Source: Ashinkailepas kermadecensis (Eukaryota; Arthropoda; Thecostraca; Neolepadidae). From it: a stretch of DNA of 64,000 bases. The notes beneath the pieces were generated by a model that was not told the origin of the DNA, ran no database searches, and saw only the letters and a list, made by a program, of their open reading frames with translations. Below, in pieces: positions 1 to 11,419 of this stretch; the first letter of the stretch is position 1; every line of letters starts with the position of its first letter. The stretch lies in assembly GCA_034440615.1 (NCBI GenBank), contig JAOTOM010005095.1, positions 660,001 to 724,000 on the forward strand, in the 5' to 3' direction. A program made the translations under genes and the position numbers.

Positions 1-579
1 AGGGTACCTTCGTAGGAATGCCAATGCCTATCTACCTTAGTCATTGACATAGGTGCTAATTTTATCTTCTTTTTCAGGGGGGGGGGGATGGCGGAGCATC
101 TTCTGATATCAGGGTGATCTCCATACAGGTGCTGCTAGCATACTAGATTTTACTATGTATGTACCGACTTGGATTTTCAAATCTGGCATTCAAATGTAGT
201 AAAGATTTCGAAAGAACGCAATGCTTTTGTTATTAAAACACACGACATGAATCTCGTTTTTCATCAATCCTGGCAGAAGGTGCGTGAACTGGCTGGTGAT
301 TTCAAAGGGATGCGAACACGGAGAAAGGATAAGAACCACTGGCCTAGAGACCGACATTTGACTCGGTTATAAATAACACGAACATACTATCGCAGTATTT
401 TTTTTGGCTACATGACCATTGCAGTCGATGAGTCGTTTAAATCCCGGCGGTATCTTTGGACATTAGCATAGTTTATGTGTATTTTTCTTCAAACCCGCAT
501 TGCTTGTCAAAAGTCATCACCTCGTCTTCAAATGACACGTAGCTCATTATTTGATGACACTTAGCAACAGGTTTTCTGT
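1..579. other. Unassigned flank, no gene seen
   Basis: AT-leaning sequence with one short open frame (169-372, 67 codons) that matches no family I recognise and has no splice or domain support. I see nothing else here. Confidence 0.5.
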
Positions 580-741
580 CTGTTACATTTAATCTGACCG
601 CCTCCTTGAAATTTTAAAAATATTTCCATAAATACTATAGTTTATAGGGATTGAGCTGACATCAGCTCAATTTCTATAAAATATAGTAATTTTGGACATA
701 TCTTTGCAATTTTAAGGAGACGGTCAGATTAAATGTAACAG
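580..741. mobile_element. Hairpin MITE, near full-length palindrome
   Basis: The 162-bp segment folds back on itself. Its ends match as inverted repeats starting CTGTTACATTTAATCTGACC, and the arms stay similar almost to the centre (GAGCTGAC / ATCAGCTC near 653-668), so the whole element would form one imperfect hairpin of about 80 bp. It has no coding capacity. Target duplication is unclear: a TA lies just inside each end, which would fit a Tc1/mariner-type origin, but that is only a guess. Confidence 0.75.
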
Positions 742-1059
742 TGATACATCATCATGCTCCTTGCAGCCTCATTGAAACACATAAAACGCATTGAAGAGGT
801 TTTTATCTGGTTCTAGTCCATTCGAAATCAGGTGCCGCTCAGCCATCTCCGATCCAGACTTTCTGCAGAATGGAGAGTGCCACAGAGAAACTGTAGACCA
901 CCAGTTTTATATAGCATCATGATCAATAACCTTTTCGTCACGGACATGCTTGCCAATTATCACATTCCCTGTTTGCGGGCGAGAGCGTAATTTGGTGCTC
1001 CGATAAAGTTACGACCATCGCTTAAGTCGACTCGACCTCTTAAGTCGACTCCAAAGTGC
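742..1059. other. Unassigned spacer
   Basis: No coding signal or repeat structure recognised, apart from a short duplicated CTTAAGTCGACTC motif near 1020-1050. Confidence 0.45.
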
Positions 1060-1981
1060 ACTCGGCCGCGTATATTAATGGTTCATAAAATACCGTTTCA
1101 ATTGTCCGCCCGAAAATCTGCAGCAATATTTTCTAAAGTAAAACTACCCATGCCAAAAGCATCGCTTAACCTCGGGAAAAATAATGTACTTTTTAACAAG
1201 TACTTTAAATTTCTGAGTGTCATTTTTGATCCCAGGCTTTCCATGCATGAATACATCGAACACGTCCAGAACAACCGACTGAATTGATTTCGCTGCATTA
1301 CTTCTTCATTATTTGGGTCCGATCGTCGGACAGCTTTACGACTGTAGAAATTCTTCGTCCCTCCCATCATTGAATATGGCTTGGTAGTTTATGCTGGTGT
1401 CAACACCTCCTTGAAAATTTGGCCACCATTCAAAATAAATTCCTCCGTTAAGCACTCAGTGCAATGACTACTTCTCCCATCAATTCTTTAGAAGCCGGCG
1501 CAGGAATTATCCCATTAGTTATCCGTCGAATGCAACATACACTTAGGTACGCCTCCAAAATTAAATTGCAGGAATACCAACCCACACACACATCATTGCA
1601 AGTTCTTTCAAATTTACAGTGATCACTTAGGCCCATCCGAAAAACGATCTGCCCTCACAATAGCTTCTCGAGTCAAAATATTTTCTGCACAACCTCATTT
1701 CACTATTCCACTCGTTACTGCTCTTCCTCTACGCACCACCCCACTGCACTGCGGCAAATGGCCGAACGATCCGTTTTTATCTGACCACCACTCCAAAATC
1801 ATGGCTTCGTCCAGCATATGTTAAACAAAAATTCCACCAATTTCGGTCTGGTTATCGTCCTGTTTCTTTCGTTTTTACCGAAAGCTCTAAGGAAGCCAAC
1901 CTCAAAGGAAACGACATCGATTTAAGAACACACAAAAAACAACATAGTTTCCCACGGAACCTCAATTTTCATCGCCGAATT

Positions 1982-2107
1982 GGTTATTGCTTTTACGACA
2001 CATCGGCCGTTGAGTCATGTAGCGTCGCCAATCTCTCACGCCGATTGGTCGCCGGCGAAGAGTAGCGACAGGTGAGACTCGAAACCACAATCTTTCGATT
2101 GTGAGAC
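1982..2107 (-). mobile_element. 5'-truncated tRNA-derived SINE inside the retroelement
   Basis: This is the reverse complement of the SINE at 7586-7746, lacking about the first 30 bp (the A-box part). It keeps the B-box-like GGTTTCGAGTC and the common body and 3' tail. It is flanked by a direct duplication of ATCGCCGAATT (1971-1981 and 2108-2118, with one more matching C), so this is a true insertion. It falls within the RNase H region of the older element. Confidence 0.88.
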
Positions 2108-2591
2108 ATCGCCGAATTAAATGCCATCGTCCTTGCCCTACGTTATATTTGCAATCATTTCCTCTGTTACCTTGGGCGCAAAGTCGTCATTTGTTCAGAC
2201 TCCTAATATGTTTAAAATCCTTTTCTTCATTTTCTTTTTATCATCATTGCCATATTTATAATGATGAAACACTAGAAAAACTTCATCTAATCAGTGTGAA
2301 GGTCTGTTTCCTGTGGGTGCTCAGTCACCGTGGCGTCCCAGGAAACGAAGAAGCCGACCAATTAACAAAATAATAATTACAGCTAACAAACACCATAGAA
2401 GTTCCACAACATTTTGGAGCAATTAATAATCAATACAACAGAGCATTCAACATTTTTGTAACCAACAATGAATTTCAACCAAAGCGATACCCAATCACGA
2501 CTCATCAAACCTATCGTGGATCCATGGATATCATCTATTCAAATCAACCGTCACGGAGAAAAAGTCCCACGACGGCTCCGTAAAGGACATA

Positions 2592-3614
2592 GGGGAGACC
2601 GGGTCTAGTTGATACACTGGATGGTTCATACGTTGTCTCTAGTTATCTTGGTTCATACAACAGCATTTTCTCCGAAAGTATGAAGCCTGTTGCCATGGCT
2701 ACCACACATGTTGCTACTGGCACGCTCTTCTAGCGGCAAAAAACAGGCGCAAGTCCTTTCAACCCGCGGCTGCGCAATGGTGGCGATGTGGCACATTTTT
2801 GGAGCGAAAGTAAAGTTTCCATGTCTTTGCTTCGCCCTTAATTTCTCATTTGTCGCCCACTTGCTAACTTTTTAGTTGTTTGTTATCACTGCCATGTTCT
2901 CTCAGCTTTGCAACGGTGACGTGCTTTTATCGTTTGACACTACACTGTACTCGCACTGTTGCATAACATGTTGCAGCTTGCACGATAAAACCCGCGGGTT
3001 AAGTTGATGCAGCCTGCATCAACTTAATCAGCCTATATCAACATCAGCCTGGATCAACGTTTTGTGGACTGGTAGTGATATAAAAGAACCACAAATTGCC
3101 CGTTCTTTATTAAGGTGTTTGCAAAACAAATGTTTCAGGATAATCTTATTCATTATATCTACGGGCATTTCTCACCCAACGGAAAAGACTGAAAGAAGGA
3201 AAAGGTGCAACCATGGAATGAACGTTTGCGCGTTCCATAAATGGCGTAAACCTGAGCTATAGTCAGCCAGGACTCAAACCAGCGTTATTACTGTAAGCAT
3301 GAAATATGGACCTTTCAGGTGGCGTAAGCTATTGCCACCTATGGATGTCATATGTTATTTAACTTACATTTTATCAACTTACCCCATCGTCAGTAACAAC
3401 TTAAACATATAGCGGGGTAAGTTGATGAACCGGTAGTTGCACGATGTTTTGCTCTCTGGTAGAAAGCCCAGATGACGGCACAGACAATAATTATCTGGGA
3501 CGGTACTAGAAGCTTTAGGCTTGGCATAGGTGTAGCTATCTCCTCGTTACACTGCCAAAGTGAGGAGTTATTTCGAATTTCGCCAAAATCGTATCAACTA
3601 GACACGGTCTCACC
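2592..3614. mobile_element. 1023-bp TIR DNA transposon, TA target duplication, non-autonomous
   Basis: The ends are 24-bp inverted repeats beginning GGGGAGACCGGGTCTAGTTG on the left and GGTGAGACCGTGTCTAGTTG on the right (2 mismatches over 24 bp). TA dinucleotides flank both sides (2590-2591 and 3615-3616). The interior has further inverted AAGTTGAT motifs (near 3000-3030 and 3370-3430) and only short open frames, so no transposase is evident. The TA duplication suggests the Tc1/mariner-IS630 group or a relative, but the TIR sequence alone does not settle the superfamily. Confidence 0.85.
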
Positions 3615-3740
3615 TACATTCCTCACACGATTTATTTATACAGCTTCACCTCCGCCTTCATGCCCATCATGCAACCAGGGGTCATAAAAGCACTGATGTG
3701 GCCATATCGAATCCTATCGAGTACTGGTTATGTGGTTTTG

Positions 3741-4639
3741 AAAAGTATTCGAGTGATAAAACAGACAGACACGCCAGACACACACCGGAAAAAAATTCGT
3801 ACAGGTCAAATGCAAACTACGCTCCTGGTTGATGGAATATATACCTCAGGTTAATCATAAAGAAATAATGTACCAGTTTAATTCCTTGATATTTCGCGAC
3901 AAAAAACCGACATAGCTTCATCCGATATGGGGCACTTATTCATCCCTACCCTAATTAATTATCCCGGACATTTTCATCTTTGGCCAAGGATTAAAAAGCT
4001 TCGATTTAATTAGATATTACTGATTGAAACTTTGTTCAGGAGACCTTTCCAACCATACTCTCTTTTAGCGATAGTGCTGCCAATACATCTGGGTGCATCA
4101 GATTTACTGAAAATTGTTTGGAGGTGCAGGATATGAAAATTGCGGGCTGCAGTTCCCTTGTTAATCCAACGAAATATGTTGCTGTGTTACATCTAAAAAT
4201 TCGCCCAGGAGCAGTTTTACTAACTGTAAATTTGAAGTCCTGAAGCATCACCAGCCTGAATCTTATAGTTCACATCTTCTTCAAAAGCAATCATGTCAAA
4301 GTACTAACATATCAAAATAAGTGAGATTCTCTTAGCTTCCGCCAGGGGACTAAGGGGCTAGGCATTGCTTCCGCCGGGGGCTAGGCATTGCTTGTGCAAG
4401 GGGAGGTGCTCCAAAGTCTAATAGGTTCTGCCGCCAGTACACTCCGAGCATAAACTTAATATGTATTTTATTAAGAATGCCAGCTTGAAGTGACTTCATC
4501 AGGAGACCGAGTGATGCGTTTACTTTTGAAGTAACATGATTAACGTCAGCCAAATATCAGTCGTGTGCCAAGAAGCGTCTTGCTTCTGAAAACAAAACAA
4601 AAATGTTGCCTTTGACTAGCCGTTGCACAGGTATCACGG
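3741..4639. other. Unassigned spacer
   Basis: AT-rich at first, then a small local duplication of a CTAGGCATTGCTT motif near 4355-4395. The open frames are short and match nothing I recognise. Confidence 0.45.
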
Positions 4640-4765
4640 CAGATGAGCCCTGCTGCAGACGCCCCTCGTCTGACCTGTTTCTCCTCGGGTAATGTGTTCA
4701 CGTCGCTCGTCTGACCTGTTTCTCCTCGGGGAATGTCTTCACATCGCTCGTCTGGTCGGCAATAA
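4640..4765. repeat. Short 44-bp tandem repeat
   Basis: Two to three diverged copies of a unit carrying CGTCTGACCTGTTTCTCCTC. GC-rich unassigned sequence follows to about 5000, with short opposing open frames but no recognised domain. Confidence 0.7.
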
Positions 4766-5212
4766 GTCTCAGCAGATGAGCTTCTGTTGCGGCCGCCACT
4801 CCAGACGAAATTCCAGACGGCTGCCGCGCGTCGGTGGACCGTGCGACCCGGACGTTCCGCGGCGGCGTGGCCCAGACGGCTGCCGCCGGCACCCCCCCCC
4901 TCCCCAGCCCCCGCCACTCCCAGCCCCCGCCCCACACATGGGGGATTTAAGCAGCGGTGATCCGGGGGACTGTGACACCAGTATGGAACCTACCCGCTAT
5001 ATCGCATAGACCTTTCAGTTCCGGACTACTTGTGCAAAAGGCACATCTCAGGTGATTTCAATTCAATTCGGTGAACACTAGAAACTTAGTAATGGCTCCA
5101 CATAAATAACCTGATGCGTATGATGTATGCTCAATTTACCAAACATCCTTGCAAGCTCGCGAGCCAAAGCGGTCTACGATACAATTGCCTGAAATATGGC
5201 GGGGAGAGAGAT

Positions 5213-5446
<234 letters not shown>

Positions 5447-5650
5447 TGAAGAAAAGTGAAAATCTATGATCATGAACGGTCAATCGGATGTATCTTTGGA
5501 AAACAGCAAAAACGATTCAGGATTTAATTGCAGGTCGTTGCAATTTAGAAGCAAGCGAAGTTCATTGAAATTGTCTGGAAAATAATTTTGATCATTTGGG
5601 TCATAATCGCAAAACAGCTTTCACCTCAAAACACGGCGTTCCAGCCAGCA

Positions 5651-6998
5651 CGTTACGCGTCGAGCGCGGACATTAGCCGCCGGCCATCGGGCGGCGAAAC
5701 TAGCGCCGCCAATCGGCCGGCGGGGGAACTATAGGCAAAGCGGCCCGACATTGTCATAAATTCAACAATACCAAGAAACCATGCAATGAGTGTAAAAAAT
5801 AGTACCAGCACTGCGTTGTAATGCCATGAATTCGGCGAACGTTAAGCTTAGTTGCGATCATCTTGTTGTAAAATTCGCTTCGGGATTTGCACTCCCAAAA
5901 TAATGTCGTCATTGATCCATCCACGAATCTGTAATTGTTTGCCGCCATATCAAGCAAATGGGCGACGAATCTCAAAAAGTTGCAGCACTGCCTTGTAATA
6001 TCATGAATTCGGCGAACATTAAGCGCAGTTGCGGTCATGTTGTTGAAAAATTCGGTTCGGGATTTGGACCACCAAAACAATGCTGTCATTGATGCGGTTT
6101 GCAACATCAGTGGATTGACGACGTGCTACTTTCAACCCCAAAATTCCGACACCAATTTTTGCGCAAGGACATCCGGAATACAATACATGTAAAGAAAAAC
6201 ATTTGAAATTGATTGCCCCAGTAAGGCACATTTACAAAAAACGTATCAATTTGATCACATAATCGATAACTAGCGACCCTGGCGGTGGTCCTAGTCGTGG
6301 GTTCTGCATCCACGAATTTATAATTGTTTGCCGAAATATCAGATAAATGGGCGAGGAATTTTTAAAGTCGCAGCACTGTGCTATGCCATGAATTCGTCGA
6401 ACCTTAAGCTCAGTTGTGATCATGAAAAATTATGTTCGGGATTTGGACCCCAAAAATAAGGCCATCAGTGATATATGCACGATTTTTTTAATTGTTTGCC
6501 GCATTATCAACACAACAGATGATGAATGTCCACAAATCAAGAACTACGCTGTAATGTAACTTTGGCGTTGGGGACCACTAACATTCAGAGTATGGTTCCG
6601 CGCCCGCCATATTATGAATGGCACGCGGTCGGGGACGAGCCACGGCCGCGGGCGTCGCCGCGGCGCCGGCATCCCGCCGCCTGTGGTGGAAAATTGTTTC
6701 AGAAGACATTACGCAAAGCAACAATATGCGCAATATATCACTGTAAGTGGCAATGAAATTGACGTCTGAAGGCAAGCTAACTTTCATAAATGCACTACGC
6801 ATCATATTTTATGGAGGCAGTCTCATAAATTGTAACTCTATTCTTCGCTCACACACTAGTGAGCATCCGGGCGCGCCTGTCGCGGGCGCATATTTCAGAG
6901 TTCTTGAATGTCATCAGGAACATACCTGTTTTCTTTCTTTACTTTACTTTCCTTACTTTACTGGATGTCCGCATTAACATTGCGTCTGACGCCTAACG
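5651..6998 (+). mobile_element. TIR element, copy C of the CGTYRGGCGTC family
   Basis: The left end (CGTTACGCGTCGAGCGCGGA) and right end (reverse complement CGTTAGGCGTCAGACGCAAT, then ATGCGGACAT) form loose terminal inverted repeats. The right 450 bp (about 6550-6998) is clearly homologous to the right end of copy B at 35740-36163. The centre instead carries three diverged copies (near 5800, 5985 and 6365) of a 170-190-bp unit with ATGAATTCGGCGAAC and GGGATTTGGACC motifs that are not in copies A or B. No transposase is seen. Target duplication is unresolved. Confidence 0.75.
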
Positions 6999-7011
6999 AT
7001 ATGCGACACTG

Positions 7012-7180
7012 CAGAGGCGCAGCCAGTATTCTATTAAGGGGGACCAAGCAAAATCTCACTTATCGAGACCTCGTTCGGCGTGTTTTGCGCGCTGAAACAT
7101 TCTCGTTTTGCGTGGTGCAAATCCCAATATTTCTTGTTTTATCTGATGTATTTTCTTAGGAGGCCGCAGCTGCGCCTCTG
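7012..7180. mobile_element. hAT-like MITE, 169 bp
   Basis: The ends are inverted repeats starting CAGAGGCGCAGC, which fits the CAxxG tips of hAT elements. The flanking octamers CGACACTG (7004-7011) and CGCCAGTG (7181-7188) match at 6 of 8 positions, as expected for a decayed 8-bp duplication. There is no coding capacity. It sits directly beside copy C. Confidence 0.65.
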
Positions 7181-7188
7181 CGCCAGTG

Positions 7189-7573
7189 CATCCCCTGTAG
7201 ATCATATGGGGGGGGGAGGGGGCGCATTGCGGACTGTTGGTGACCCATCATGTGGCCGCCGTAGCCCAGTAGCCGCCGTAGCCCAGTGATCGACGTAGCT
7301 CGAGACTGTGCCCTTGACCGCGTTGCTGGCCGTCTGACCGCCTCAAGTGGCGCCGTTCTGACCGGCGGGGAGAACTGGTGCACGGCGGCCGGCGCTGGCT
7401 GGGTTGGTGCCCGGCGGCGATATCAGAGGCGCGTCACGGCAGCACTGAGACAGCCGCAACCCACCCCCGTCCCTCCACCGTCAGAATCCTCACGTGCCCA
7501 GGCGAGGCGCAACGTCTCGTGGTAAGGGCCGCTGTGCTTTCGGGAGTTAGGCAATGTGTTTGTAGCTTCTGAC
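7189..7573. other. GC-rich unassigned stretch
   Basis: A poly-G run at 7208-7222 is followed by GC-rich sequence open in several frames. No domain, splice pair or homology recognised. Confidence 0.4.
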
Positions 7574-7585
7574 AAGTATATTGTT

Positions 7586-7746
7586 AGGGGACGAGTGGTC
7601 TAGGGGTAAGATGCTCGTTTCACAATCGAAAGGTTGTGGGTTCGAGTCTCACCTGTCGCTACTCTTCGCCCGCGACCAATCGGCGTGAGAGATTGGCGAC
7701 GCTCCATGACTCAACGGTCGACGTGTCGTAAAAACAATAACCAACC
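7586..7746 (+). mobile_element. Full-length tRNA-derived SINE with 12-bp target duplication
   Basis: The 5' part is tRNA-like: an A-box-like TGGTCTAGGGG near 7596 and a B-box GGTTCGAGTC near 7640, the usual internal RNA polymerase III promoter layout. The segment between them resembles the tRNA-Val (CAC) anticodon arm. The tRNA-unrelated body and a short A-rich tail (TAAAAACAATAACC) follow. AAGTATATTGTT flanks it exactly on both sides (7574-7585, 7747-7758). It is nearly identical to the copy at 30959, so the family is fairly young. Its acceptor stem does not pair, so it is not a functional tRNA gene. Confidence 0.92.
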
Positions 7747-7929
7747 AAGTATATTGTTCATGCAAAATCAATGGTCAATGCACAGGACTGGAAGAAACCA
7801 AACCACCGTACTGGAATTCAAGGTAGAAACGACCAAGCACGTCGCCAAGGTATTCTCAGCGGTGCCGTACCAAAGGGTGGAAAAGGGAGGAAAATCCTCG
7901 CTCAAGAGGCGGTAGACGCCGAAGAAATA

Positions 7930-9835
7930 ATGGGCCGGGACCACAAGACGCTCCAGAGTCCAAGAAATGCCAGTTAGCCCCCAAACATTGGCGTCGATGG
8001 CTCGAAATAAGTTGAGCAGGACCACGAAAGCTCGCGCCGGAGGCCGAAAAATAGTGCCGCCCCCCCCCCTCCCCCAAGTAAAAAAATCGCAATGGGACTT
8101 TAAGATTTTCGTCTGGACCACCAAAATTCGCGTCAAGGCCTCCGCTTTCTACAGTGGAGCCCGAGGACTCATGCTTGGGCCGTCAAAATCGTATCGGACC
8201 CCCAAAACGCGCTGGAAGCACTGACAATTCTCATCGGGGCCTAAATATATTAACGTTAATGTTTAAGCTAAGTACGGCGAGGCCCCGATAACTCACGCAG
8301 GGGACTAAAAAAAAACATCGCCGGACCCCCAAAATTCCCGTCCGGCCATGAAATATTCGCGTCGCGGCTACCAAAAAACTACAGCGGGCCTCTAAGAACT
8401 CCCGCAAGGACCTCGATCACGCGGGGTCCTGAAAAATCGTGCTGGGGCCCAAAGTTCCATTCGGGGTCCCAACAAAAATTTTTGGTTGGGCCTCAACTAA
8501 GTACAGCGGGGTCCCGAGAACTGACATCCAAGCCACAAAACCGCGCCGAGTCCCAAACAATCGTCCTGGGTCCACACAAATTTTCGTTGGGGCCACCACG
8601 AATTCGAGTCAATGACCCAAATAAATACAGCGGCGCCCCGAAAACTCACGCCGTGTCCCCCTAAAATCGCGATGGAGCCCAAAATTCAGAACGGAACTCC
8701 AAACATTTCCGTCAGGGATTCAAATAAAAACAGCGAGGCCTCGAAAACTCCCGGAATAGCCCCACAACTGACGCCAGGGCTCCAGAAATTCGTGCCTGAG
8801 CTCGAAAGATCGTGCCAGCCCAGAAAAATCACACTTGGGCACAAAAATAATCATCATAAATATAGCGCGGTCACAAATATCTCATTGGGATGGAAAAAAA
8901 ATCAAGCCGGGCCCCCGAAGGCAAACAAGGATTCCGAAAAAGAAATATCATTGGCCCTAGAAATCGATCCGGAACCAAACAACGCGCCAGAGGCCTCCAC
9001 AAATCGCATAGAGCACAACAAAAAACGTAGCGCGACTCGAAAACAGCCGCGGGGCACACAAATATGGCGCCGTAGGCTCGAGAAATAACGCCGGGACCGA
9101 CCATAAAAAATACAGAAGACGTCCGGAAGAATCACGTCGAGCCCAGAAAGCTCACGTCGGACCCCCGGAACCATGCGCTTGGTCCCGGTAAATCGTGCTG
9201 GAACCCCAAGAAATCGCGCCGGCGCTCTCAGTAACGTCCTAGGGCCAAAGCAATTTGCGACGGGGACCCCAAATAAACGCACCGGGGCCCTACAAGGCTC
9301 ACGGAGTCTCGCAAAAAGCGTCAGGGCCTCAAAACATGCGCCAGAGCCCTAAATAAGCACACCAGTAGCTCTAAAAAAAACACACGGAGACCCCTGCGGA
9401 GGCCCCAGTGCGATTTTCCTGGCCATTGCGAGAGTTTTCGAGGTCTCGTTGTATTTCTTTGTGGTCCCCGACGCATATTTGTGGGGCCCCGGCAGACATT
9501 ATTTTGTTGCCCTTAAGCGATTGCTTGGGCCCCAGCGCGAGTTTCAGGGCCAAGCTGTATTTATTTTGAGTTTCCGACACCAGTTTGTGGGAACCCGATG
9601 GAATTTGTGTGGCTACGACGGATTTTTGGGCCTCAATCGCGATTTTTGGGACCTCCGGCGCGAATTTTTTGGCCCCGGTGCGGGTTGTCTGGGCCCAGCT
9701 GTATTTATTTCGGGTTCTCGCAGACTTTTTCGAGGATCCCGACGGAAATTTGTGGGGGACCGGCGCCATTCATGGGAACCCCGACGCCATTCTTTGGACC
9801 CAGGCGCCATCTTAGAGAACCACCACCACTCAGGG
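7930..9835. repeat. Degenerate ~30-bp repeat field, inverted about position 9400
   Basis: A long run of loosely conserved units alternates GGGGCCC-type cores with AAAA plus a CGCG-type core (for example CCCCGAAAACTCACGC). To about 9390 the units read in one sense; from about 9410 they read as the reverse complement (CGATTTTTGGG..., GAGAGTTTTCGAGG). The open frames here (for example 8612-9088 +, 9449-9976 +) run through the repeat and carry no domain. Confidence 0.8.
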
Positions 9836-10437
9836 GAAATTTTATTTATTTCCTCCTTCGGTCTGCCACTGCCTCGGACAGGAAAACAAATTGACACCGA
9901 ACAGATTTTATCCACCAAAACAATTCACATTTTAATGTTTATTTTAGTGTCCTTAAATATTATACTGGTACCGTGACATTTCTAAGCGAACCAAAAATAT
10001 ACCTAAAACTACCGAATTAGAAAGAGTGTTTACATCGGTCCTGTACTATATAGGTAATACATGTTTACTTTTGTAACTCCAATATTAGCGCATTTAAACC
10101 GTTCAAAGGCGTTTAAAGAAATAATAACAGTAAAAGAACACAAATCCGCATATTCATCGCTTTTATAAGGCAAATGTGTGTAAAAGGAAGATTAAGATAG
10201 TAGTCGCGCAGGATTATTTCTTTGGATAAATGAGGATTTCTTTTCATAGTCGACGACCGCAAACTTGCGCGCCAATTCGATCGAACCGATGCCTTTTTGA
10301 AATAATAGTCCTTCGTGTTGGTGTTCGCCGACGTTCGTCGTACGTCACTTTCCATGGAGGAGGGCTCAGGGCCCATGCCCCCAGTGTCTCCGTGTATCCG
10401 CTCCTGGTGGGTATAGGTAGATAGGCATGTATGTACT
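9836..10437. other. Unassigned AT-rich spacer
   Basis: No gene seen. One short minus-strand open frame (10113-10376) is not recognisable. Confidence 0.45.
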
Positions 10438-10640
10438 CAGGGGCGCAACTAGGATAATGTGACGGAGGGGTTAAGATTTTGAGGGGCCCCAGCCTACAGC
10501 AAATTTTGAATCTGAGCGGTGAGGGACTCTGCGGAGACTGCCCCTACCCATGGCAGGCTGGCAAGCACAGTGTGGATCAATAATAGGACAAGGCACTCCT
10601 CGGTGCCCAGTTCCTCGTCCCTTGTCTGTCGGCTATGCGG
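10438..10640 (+). mobile_element. Possible hAT-like terminus
   Basis: CAGGGGCGCAACTAGGATAA at 10440 has the look of a hAT-element end, followed by GAGGGGCCCC. No matching right end or 8-bp duplication was found, so it may be a fragment. Confidence 0.35.
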
Positions 10641-10643
10641 CTA

Positions 10644-11384
10644 GGAGGGGTAGCCACGGCTCGCGGGGGTGGTCCCCGAACAGTATCCACGGTTCGCAGG
10701 GGTGGTCCCCGAAGGGTAGCCACGGCTCGCAGGTGTGGTCTCCGAACGGTAGCCATGACTCAGAGGGGTGGTCCCCGAGCAGTAGCCACGGTTCGCAGGT
10801 GCAGTGATAAATTATTCGTGAAATAGGGTGGAATATACCACTTTCTGAGCACTGAATAGACATCCTTTCCAAGGAAGTATCGACATCCTGCATGTTGATT
10901 TGTGCTTATGAAGTCTCCGTCACCCATTTCTAAAAGTATTTCCTATCATGTTTATGCTTAACATTATGGACTGTGATACACAAGCATCTCGTAACACAAT
11001 TCCAGGTACTTAGAAAATGTATGATGAAGTCTGCTAAGCAATGCCATCTGATGATAGCATGCTATCGCAATCGTTGTCGTCGTTGGTATGTGCATCCATA
11101 TATTAGTTGCCCCACACATTAAATGAAAAACATGCACTTATGAGTACACTATTGGCTAAAAATTGAGTGAAGAACTGAAATGATATTTTGGTTGGCATTA
11201 TTTCGTGACACATTTCGACATCCCACTGAACTCGTTTCGACACCTCACACTGCGAAAAACCATTATTTTAACACTGCGCAGGTGTGGTCCCCGAACGGTA
11301 GCCACGGCTCGGAGGTGTGGTCCCCAAACGGTAGCCACGGCTCGGAGGGGTGATCCCCAAACGGTAGCCAGGGCTCGTGGCTAC
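10644..11384. repeat. 33-bp minisatellite split by a MITE
   Basis: Units of the form GGTGGTCCCCGAACGGTAGC plus CACGGCTCGCAGG occupy 10644-10801 and resume at 11277-11384 (about 5 and 3 copies). The gap is the element at 10802-11276. The array therefore existed before that insertion. Confidence 0.9.
10802..11276. mobile_element. hAT-like MITE (475 bp) inside the minisatellite, 8-bp target duplication
   Basis: It begins CAGTGATAAATTATTCG and ends with the reverse complement of CAGTGTTAAAATAATGG, giving terminal inverted repeats with the CAGTG tip common in hAT elements. CGCAGGTG is directly repeated on both sides (10794-10801 and 11277-11284). The interior is AT-rich and non-coding, in strong contrast to the GC-rich array around it. 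Confidence 0.9.
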
Positions 11385-11419
11385 CGTCGGGTCGGGGTCA
11401 GCCCCTGGCTATACTAGGT

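Larger units (their letters stand above)
1060..3740 (+). pseudogene. Decayed non-LTR retrotransposon (RT thumb, RNase H, zinc-finger tail), interrupted by two insertions
   Basis: Fragments of a 5'-truncated, I/Nimb-like non-LTR element can be read in broken + frames. Around 1110-1270 there is RT-thumb sequence (KSAAIFSK, then FKFLSVIFDPRLS), followed by an IIEYGLVVY-like segment near 1365-1400. RNase H remnants follow: AELNAIVLAL across 1970-2140, ICSDS near 2190, and a VLSHRGVPGNEEADQL block at 2315-2365. A Cys-rich tail (PPPSCPSCN) sits near 3645-3675. Several stops and frameshifts make it a dead copy. A SINE (1982-2107) and a TIR transposon (2592-3614) split it. Skipping the second insertion and one copy of its TA duplication rejoins a conserved RLRKGHTFLT motif, which confirms the nesting. 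The clade assignment rests on the RNase H plus Cys tail and is tentative. Confidence 0.8.

Noticed and set aside
7586..7660. tRNA gene
   Set aside because: A and B boxes are present, but the acceptor stem does not pair, the copy continues into a SINE body, and target duplications flank it.
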